From Burkholderia pyrrocinia (lineage in GTDB: Bacteria; Pseudomonadota; Gammaproteobacteria; Burkholderiales; Burkholderiaceae): 64,000 nucleotides of DNA. Positions 59,017 through 64,000 of this stretch are shown here, one piece after another (within the stretch, counting starts at the first letter, position 1; every line of letters starts with the position of its first letter). A model generated the notes under the pieces. It was not told the DNA's origin, searched no databases, and saw only the letters and a list, made by a program, of their open reading frames with translations. The DNA lies in assembly GCF_022809715.1 (NCBI RefSeq), contig NZ_CP094460.1, positions 1,364,001-1,428,000 of the forward strand, in the 5' to 3' direction. A program made the translations under genes and the position numbers.

Positions 59017-59034
59017 TGCACGCCGTGCGAAGCA

Positions 59035-59385
59035 TCAGCGATGCACCAGCACATTCACGAGCTTGCCGAACGGATCGCGCACATAGAAACGCCGCACGCC
59101 CCACGGCTCGTCGGCAGGGCCGTATTCGACGGGAATACCAGCTGAACGAACACGCGCGAGCGCTTCATCGAGATCGTCGACCTCGATCGACAGGTCGGGC
59201 GTCGGCGTCCCGGACCCGCCCTGCGACGCGAAGCTGATCTGCACGCTCATCGGCTCGGCATTGCCGTACGTCGCGATCCAGCCGTGATCCATCAGCAGGT
59301 CGAGGCCGAAAATCTGCTGGTAAAAGCACCTGGCGTCGTCGATCGACCGCGTGTCGATATTGGCGACGATCCGTTTGACTTTCAT
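59035..59385 (-). CDS. VOC (glyoxalase/bleomycin resistance) family protein
   Basis: A 116-residue single-module VOC protein: MKVKRIVANIDTRSIDDARCFYQQIFGLDLLMDHGW, then DLSIEVDDLDEALARVRSAGI, and the C-terminal RRFYVRDPFGKLVNVL typical of the fold. It probably works as a dimer; the reaction cannot be assigned. Convergent/adjacent arrangement gives no further clue. Confidence 0.87.
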   Translation of the reverse strand: MKVKRIVANIDTRSIDDARCFYQQIFGLDLLMDHGWIATYGNAEPMSVQISFASQGGSGTPTPDLSIEVDDLDEALARVRSAGIPVEYGPADEPWGVRRFYVRDPFGKLVNVLVHR

Positions 59386-59450
59386 CGGGTTCCTCCGCGA
59401 GCCGGGCCGTCTCGCGAAGCTACACCGGAACCGCCCGCGCAACCAGCGGC

Positions 59451-60374
59451 TCAACGCCCGGCCGCTTCCATTTCCGCGCACCGGGCCCGGGCGGTTCGAT
59501 CGCCTTGCTTGCTGGCCAGCCACACGCCGATCGCGACGACCACGATGCCGACGTAAGTCGCCACCTGGATGCTGTCGCCGAACATCCACGCAGCCCAGGT
59601 CAGCGTCACGGGCGGTTCGAGATAGACGAGGATCGCCACGCGCGTCGCGGGCATGCGCTTGAGCAGCGCCCACAACGTCAGGTACGCCATGAAGGTCGAG
59701 AATACCGTCAACCACACCACGGACACCCAGACATTCGGCTGGGTCGGCACGTGCAGGTCGCCCGTGACGATCCCGCACGCCGCGAACAGGACCAGGCTGA
59801 CGCCCCCTTGCACGAACAGCGGCAGAAACAACCCGTCCTCGTTGCTGCATGCGGCCGTCAGCGCGCGCCGCCGCTGGTAGATCGTCGCGACCGACAGCCC
59901 CAGCGCGGAAACCAGCGGCAGGATGTACATGACGATACCGACCGACTCGGTCGGCAGCGCGTATTGCCCGCCGATCACGATGCCGACGCCGACGAATCCG
60001 ACGACGAGCCCGGCCCACTGTCGCGCCCCGCTGCGCTCGCTGCCTTCCAGCGTCGTCATCGCCGCCGTGATGAGCGGCTGCAACGCGGCGACGACCGCCG
60101 CGATGCCCGGCGGCAGGCCATGCTGAATGGCCACGTAGACGCAGCTCAGGTACAGGAACTGCGAGAGGAAGCCGATCACCGCGTGATAGCGGACTTTCTC
60201 CAGCGTCAGGCGCCCGAGCTGCCGGTTGAGGACGATCGCCAGGCACAGCGTCACGAGCAGGAAACGCCAGAACAGCAGGTTGAACGCGCCAGCCGTCTGA
60301 GCGCCGAGCTTGGCGCCGATGAAGCCGGAACTCCACGACAACACGAAAACAAGCTGGATCAGGAATAGCTGCAT
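59451..60374 (-). CDS. EamA/DMT-family transporter
   Basis: A 307-residue protein with ten hydrophobic segments in two EamA repeats (first repeat from LIQLVFVLSWSSGFIGAKLG, second from IVMYILPLVSALGLS). Such proteins export metabolites, often amino acids or drugs. ATG 60374 starts directly at the first membrane helix. Divergent from the LysR at 60523, which likely controls it. Confidence 0.9.
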   Translation of the reverse strand: MQLFLIQLVFVLSWSSGFIGAKLGAQTAGAFNLLFWRFLLVTLCLAIVLNRQLGRLTLEKVRYHAVIGFLSQFLYLSCVYVAIQHGLPPGIAAVVAALQPLITAAMTTLEGSERSGARQWAGLVVGFVGVGIVIGGQYALPTESVGIVMYILPLVSALGLSVATIYQRRRALTAACSNEDGLFLPLFVQGGVSLVLFAACGIVTGDLHVPTQPNVWVSVVWLTVFSTFMAYLTLWALLKRMPATRVAILVYLEPPVTLTWAAWMFGDSIQVATYVGIVVVAIGVWLASKQGDRTARARCAEMEAAGR

Positions 60375-60522
60375 GGGCGACGGTTCTCGGGCATCGACAT
60401 GAATCGCCCCTCGGGCGGACGCCACGGCGATCGGTTTTCCTGTCGGTTGACCCGAGGATAGGGATCCCCAATAATTTGGTCAAACGACATTACATGAATT
60501 ACTGATTCAGGAATTCGAAACC

Positions 60523-61377
60523 ATGCCGCGCACGCTCGACATTGATCTGCTGCGTACCTTCCATGCCGTTGCGAAGCTCGGCCGCTTCAAGGACGCCGCC
60601 GCCGCCGTGAACCGCAGCCCTTCCGCCGTCACGGCCCAGATTCAGAAGCTGGAAGAGATGGTCGCGCAGCGCTTGTTTACGCGAAACAATCAGGCGGTCG
60701 AGCTCACGCACTACGGCCATAAACTGCTGAGCGACACCACGGAATTCCTGTTGAGCCACGACCGGCTCGTCGAATCGCTGTCGCCGCAGATGCTGACCGG
60801 CAAGCTGCGGCTCGGCATCCCCGATTCCTACGCGGCGCACTTCATGGCCGAGTTCCTGCCGCGCTTTGCCGCCGACCGGCCGTTGCTCGAACTGACGGTC
60901 GAAGCGCGCTCCAGCGAGGAACTGCAACAGCTGTTCGCGCGCGGCCAACTGGACATCACGATCGCCGTGGTGCCGAAGGCGCTGCCGCACGGTGAACTGC
61001 TCGGCAGGATCCATCCGGTCTGGGTGGCCGCGCGAACCTTCCGGTTCAACCCGGCTGCGCCACTGCCGATTGCGGTGCCGTCGCAGGGATGCCCGTACCG
61101 CGACACCGCGCTGGCCGCGTTGAAGAAGCACCGGATCGCGTATCGGCTGCTGCTCGAGAGCGCGAGTTCGCCTGCGGTCGAAGCCTGCATCGCCAGCGGC
61201 CTCGCGATCGGCCTCATCGAGCACGAGCGCCTGTCCGGCAACCTGACGAGCAACATCGCGGGAATCGCGCTCCCCGATCTCCCACCGCACCTGATCACCA
61301 TCCTCACGGACGACAGCAATTGCGCCGCGCTGCATCTGCGCGACGTGTTGAAAAGCACGTTCAGGATCGGACCATGA
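60523..61377 (+). CDS. LysR-family regulator, divergent from the EamA gene
   Basis: A 284-residue regulator beginning MPRTLDIDLLRTFHAVAKLGRFKDAAAAVNRSPSAVTAQIQKLEE (HTH). The effector domain starts near residue 90. The 148-base divergent region contains AT-rich promoter-like sequence at about 60466-60500. Confidence 0.9.
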   Translation: MPRTLDIDLLRTFHAVAKLGRFKDAAAAVNRSPSAVTAQIQKLEEMVAQRLFTRNNQAVELTHYGHKLLSDTTEFLLSHDRLVESLSPQMLTGKLRLGIPDSYAAHFMAEFLPRFAADRPLLELTVEARSSEELQQLFARGQLDITIAVVPKALPHGELLGRIHPVWVAARTFRFNPAAPLPIAVPSQGCPYRDTALAALKKHRIAYRLLLESASSPAVEACIASGLAIGLIEHERLSGNLTSNIAGIALPDLPPHLITILTDDSNCAALHLRDVLKSTFRIGP

Positions 61378-61419
61378 AAACAAGCCCTGGAACGGCCCTG
61401 GATACGTGAAGGCGAAAGC

Positions 61420-61446
61420 GCCGCCGGCCCGTTGCGGGCCGGCGGC
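61420..61446 (-). terminator. hairpin after the livF fragment (original livF terminator)
   Basis: Perfect eleven-base arms gccgccggccc / gggccggcggc, followed on the minus strand by gctttcg. The duplicated counterpart is at 62991-63017. Confidence 0.55.
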
Positions 61447-61454
61447 ATCGACCG

Positions 61455-61697
61455 TCAACCGCCGAGATACGCCTGAGTGATCCGGTCGTTCGCGAGCAGA
61501 TTCGCGCCCGTATCGGCGAGCACCACGCGCCCTGTTTCAAGCACGTAGCCGCGATCGGCCACGCCGAGTGCCTTGTTCGCGTTCTGCTCGACCAGGAACA
61601 CCGTTACGCCTTCGTCGCGGATCGTCCGGATGATGTCGAAGATCTGCGCGATCACGAGCGGCGCGAGGCCGGGCGTCGGTTCATCGAGCAGCAGTAG
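61455..61697 (-). pseudogene. livF: orphan 3' fragment of livF
   Basis: Encodes only the last ~80 residues of LivF (LLLLDEPTPGLAPLVIAQIFDII to the end QAYLGG), nearly identical to the C-terminus of the intact protein. An open frame continues upstream to 61772 with unrelated residues, but the ATP-binding Walker A and signature motifs are missing, so it cannot be a functional ATPase. It is best read as the former livF end left behind by the insertion of the toxin-antitoxin segment. Confidence 0.85.
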
Positions 61698-61787
61698 CCA
61701 TCCGTGGACGATCGACGAGTTGGTGAAGGGGCGGCGAATCCGAATTGAGTCGGTCTTGCGTTGGCCCTTCAAAACGGCAGCGGCTAT

Positions 61788-62234
61788 TTATTGCGCTTCC
61801 AGCAACTCGCGTTTGTTCGTCGTCAACCACGCCTTCACGTCGGTCATAAGCGCCGTCGCACTGGCAAAACACTCATTTACAGCAGACGTTTGAACCACGT
61901 CTCCGGAATAATCCGACAGATTGCGCTGCTTGCGCAGCGCGTCGAGCACGATCACGCGAGCGACCGGCAGCCCGATCGTCTGCGGGAGCGTCTGGATCGC
62001 TGTCTGGTGATGTCCCGGTCGGCTCGTCATCGTGCGAAAGCCATTCGCGTGCAACGCCAGCATCGCGAGTTGCATGATCGCCTTATAGGCCGCGTCAAAG
62101 CGGTTTTCGTTGCTCAATCCCGCAAGTTGCGCATCCGCCAGATTTCGCTCCGCGGCAGCGAATAGCCGCATCGCTTGTTCCCGGTCCGGCTGGACCGCAT
62201 CGAGGCTAACGCCGAGTAAGTTCTGCAAGGTCAT
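61788..62234 (-). CDS. HEPN-domain protein, probable toxin (or partner) of an MNT-HEPN module
   Basis: A 148-residue helical protein. AAAERNLADAQLAGLSNENRFDAAYKAIMQLAMLAL and the late RKQRNLSDYSGD segment match HEPN proteins partnered with nucleotidyltransferases. The RNase motif R-x4-6-H is not intact: from Arg104 the His position is Tyr109 (RNLSDY). This places it in the RN-xx-DY group, whose RNase activity is uncertain. It overlaps the nucleotidyltransferase gene by 29 bases on the same strand, the usual tight coupling of these modules. Confidence 0.8.
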   Translation of the reverse strand: MTLQNLLGVSLDAVQPDREQAMRLFAAAERNLADAQLAGLSNENRFDAAYKAIMQLAMLALHANGFRTMTSRPGHHQTAIQTLPQTIGLPVARVIVLDALRKQRNLSDYSGDVVQTSAVNECFASATALMTDVKAWLTTNKRELLEAQ

Positions 62235-62805
62235 CGTCGCTACCGATCAAGAAGATCTTGGGTTTTCCAAGCACGTCCCGCAAGAATGCGTCTTGCCTGT
62301 CGACACCGGCACGAAACTCGTCGGGCGACAGTACCTGGGGATTGATATCCCGCCCCAATGTCGCTTGAGCATCGTAAAGCATCCCTACCACCGCTGCGAA
62401 CCCGACCGAACCGATCACCATCACGTCGACATCGCTGTCCGCCGTCTCCTGACCGCGCGCGACCGAGCCGAACACGAACGCCACGGCGATTTGCTCGGCG
62501 CAAGGCAGCAGTGCTTCAGCCAGCACGTCACCCATGCCCGAGGTCTTTCGCATGATCGAAGCCAGCTCCTCATAGATCGGACAGCTTCGATTGGCGCGAT
62601 AAACAACCTGATTTCCCTGTCGATCCCGGCTCAAGATGCCGGCTTCGGCCAGTTTGCTCAGTTCCTTGTGCAGGGTACCGGGGGTTGTGCCCGTCAAACG
62701 GGCAATTTCGCGTACGTGTAACGCCTGATCAGGCCGCAACAGGAGCAGGCCCAGCACACGGCGCCGGTAGTCGCTAAATAGGGTCGAGGCAATGGATCGT
62801 AGCAT
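62206..62805 (-). CDS. HTH-nucleotidyltransferase fusion, probable antitoxin of the MNT-HEPN module
   Basis: A 199-residue protein. An N-terminal winged helix (about residues 5-75, LHVREIARLTGTTPGTLHKELSKLAEAGIL) is fused to a minimal nucleotidyltransferase domain with Gly113-Ser114 and metal ligands Asp125 and Asp127 (GSVARG and DSDVDVMV). In MntA/HepT systems the nucleotidyltransferase inactivates the HEPN toxin by adding AMP. The fused HTH probably binds the gtagcc repeats directly upstream. No Shine-Dalgarno is seen; the start lies within the operator, so it may be leaderless. Confidence 0.85.
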   Translation of the reverse strand: MLRSIASTLFSDYRRRVLGLLLLRPDQALHVREIARLTGTTPGTLHKELSKLAEAGILSRDRQGNQVVYRANRSCPIYEELASIMRKTSGMGDVLAEALLPCAEQIAVAFVFGSVARGQETADSDVDVMVIGSVGFAAVVGMLYDAQATLGRDINPQVLSPDEFRAGVDRQDAFLRDVLGKPKIFLIGSDDDLAELTRR

Positions 62806-62809
62806 GATT

Positions 62810-62924
62810 GGCTACGATTGTAGCCGAATTGGCTACGAGATATCGTCCCGCCGAATGTTCTTGTCGGTCCGGATCGGCATTTAAATGTAGCCGATTCGGC
62901 TACGATCGAAGCTAGATCGGCTAC
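62810..62924. promoter_or_regulatory. operator array of the MNT-HEPN module
   Basis: Six copies of the half-site GGCTAC/GTAGCC at 62810, 62820, 62831, 62887, 62898 and 62919, most in TTGGCTACGA- or TCGGCTACGA-type context. 62887-62903 form a perfect 8-1-8 palindrome (GTAGCCGATTCGGCTAC). The array spans the start region of the HTH-nucleotidyltransferase gene, consistent with autorepression. Confidence 0.7.
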
Positions 62925-62990
62925 ACAATCGCTGCAAACCTGTATTCCAAAGCGTCACAAGAAGAAGACCACGCCAATCAGATCAGCACC

Positions 62991-63017
62991 GCCGCCGGCC
63001 CGTTGCAGGCCGGCGGC
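62991..63017 (-). terminator. hairpin after livF
   Basis: Ten-base arms gccgccggcc / ggccggcggc nine bases after the livF stop; duplicate of the hairpin at 61420-61446. Confidence 0.55.
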
Positions 63018-63025
63018 ATCGACCA

Positions 63026-63726
<701 letters not shown>

Positions 63727-63727
<1 letters not shown>

Positions 63728-64000
63728 CACTCTTCCCCCAGATACGCCTTGATCACGCGCGGGTCGTTGCGGACCGCTTCCGGCGTGCCGATCACGATCG
63801 GCCGGCCGTGCTCCATCACGAGGATGCGGTCCGACACGCCCATCACGAGGCTCATGTCGTGTTCGATCAGCAGCACCGACACGCCGAACTCGCGGCGCAG
63901 CTTGTCGATCAGATGCTGCAGTTCGATCTTTTCCTGCGGGTTGAGGCCGGCCGCCGGCTCGTCGAGCATCAGCAGACGCGGCTCGGTGATCATGCAACGC
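63727..64000 (-). CDS. livG: branched-chain amino-acid ABC transporter ATP-binding protein LivG, partial
   Basis: C-terminal ~90 residues only; the gene runs off the window. Walker B LLMLDEPAAGLNPQE, IDKLRREFGVSVLLIEHDMSLVMGVSDRILVMEHG (H-loop His) and the end VIKAYLGEE are characteristic of LivG. Directly upstream of and overlapping livF, as in other liv operons. Confidence 0.95.

Larger units (their letters stand above)
61420..61697 (-). repeat. duplicated livF 3' end, copy distal to livF
   Basis: Aligns without gaps (offset 1571 bases) to 62991-63268, covering the last ~80 codons of livF, the stop and the terminator hairpin, with scattered substitutions. Identity stops abruptly at about 61697/63268. 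It brackets the nucleotidyltransferase-HEPN pair together with the intact gene. Confidence 0.85.

Noticed and set aside
61455..61772. 105-codon ORF as a complete small ABC-type protein
   Set aside because: Only the C-terminal part of LivF is present, without Walker A or signature motif; the N-terminal residues come from unrelated sequence. Treated as a pseudogene fragment.

Overview
The window looks like a chromosomal segment of a Burkholderia species, most likely the Burkholderia cepacia complex. The evidence is very high GC with strong third-position G/C bias, many LysR and AraC regulators beside small catabolic operons, and a 2,2-dialkylglycine decarboxylase that matches from memory the classical B. 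cepacia enzyme, with its DgdR-type regulator. No phage, insertion sequence, CRISPR array or rRNA operon is visible. One tRNA-Leu(GAG) gene lies at 31318-31402.

Layout. 1-8.7 kb: a minus-strand valine/branched-chain acyl-CoA degradation operon (acyl-CoA dehydrogenase, acyl-CoA synthetase, mmsA, mmsB, enoyl-CoA hydratase, 3-hydroxyisobutyryl-CoA hydrolase cut by the window edge) with a divergent AraC-type regulator. 8.7-11.1 kb: an NfeD protease/stomatin pair. 11.2-17 kb: a secreted HAD phosphatase and a plus-strand cluster of M24 peptidase, alpha/beta hydrolase-SDR fusion and PF10118 metal-dependent hydrolase. 17-20.3 kb: small proteins, a candidate sRNA and a purine permease. 20.3-24 kb: a LysR-controlled cluster with tautomerase-like and metallo-beta-lactamase-fold proteins. 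24.3-29.8 kb: a sigma-54 activator, a ferredoxin, and copper-handling proteins (DUF2946, CopC, PCu(A)C). 29.8-33.8 kb: an LRR protein kinase, tRNA-Leu, and a LysR/MFS pair. 33.9-39.3 kb: an itaconate-type dicarboxylate cluster (CaiB CoA-transferase, MaoC-like hydratase, CitE-like lyase, MHS transporter, LysR). 39.3-44.6 kb: an operon with three consecutive RraA-family aldolases, an aminotransferase and a hydrolase, with a divergent LysR. 44.7-47 kb: dgdR-dgdA. 47-51.7 kb: an SDR and three AraC regulators. 51.8-59 kb: an AT-richer envelope region with a polysaccharide deacetylase, a glycosyltransferase and three consecutive predicted cysteine hydrolases. 59-61.4 kb: a glyoxalase-like protein and an EamA/LysR pair. 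61.4-64 kb: livF and livG of a branched-chain amino-acid ABC transporter, with a nucleotidyltransferase/HEPN toxin-antitoxin module between livF and a duplicated livF 3' end.

Most notable for discovery: (i) a 34-nt leader hairpin next to the Shine-Dalgarno of two unrelated genes, with compensatory base changes; (ii) the MNT-HEPN island bracketed by a roughly 275-bp repeat of the livF 3' end; (iii) three consecutive predicted cysteine hydrolases, one fused to an HdeD-like membrane domain, in a region whose two ends carry related 29-bp palindromes; (iv) a triple RraA operon.
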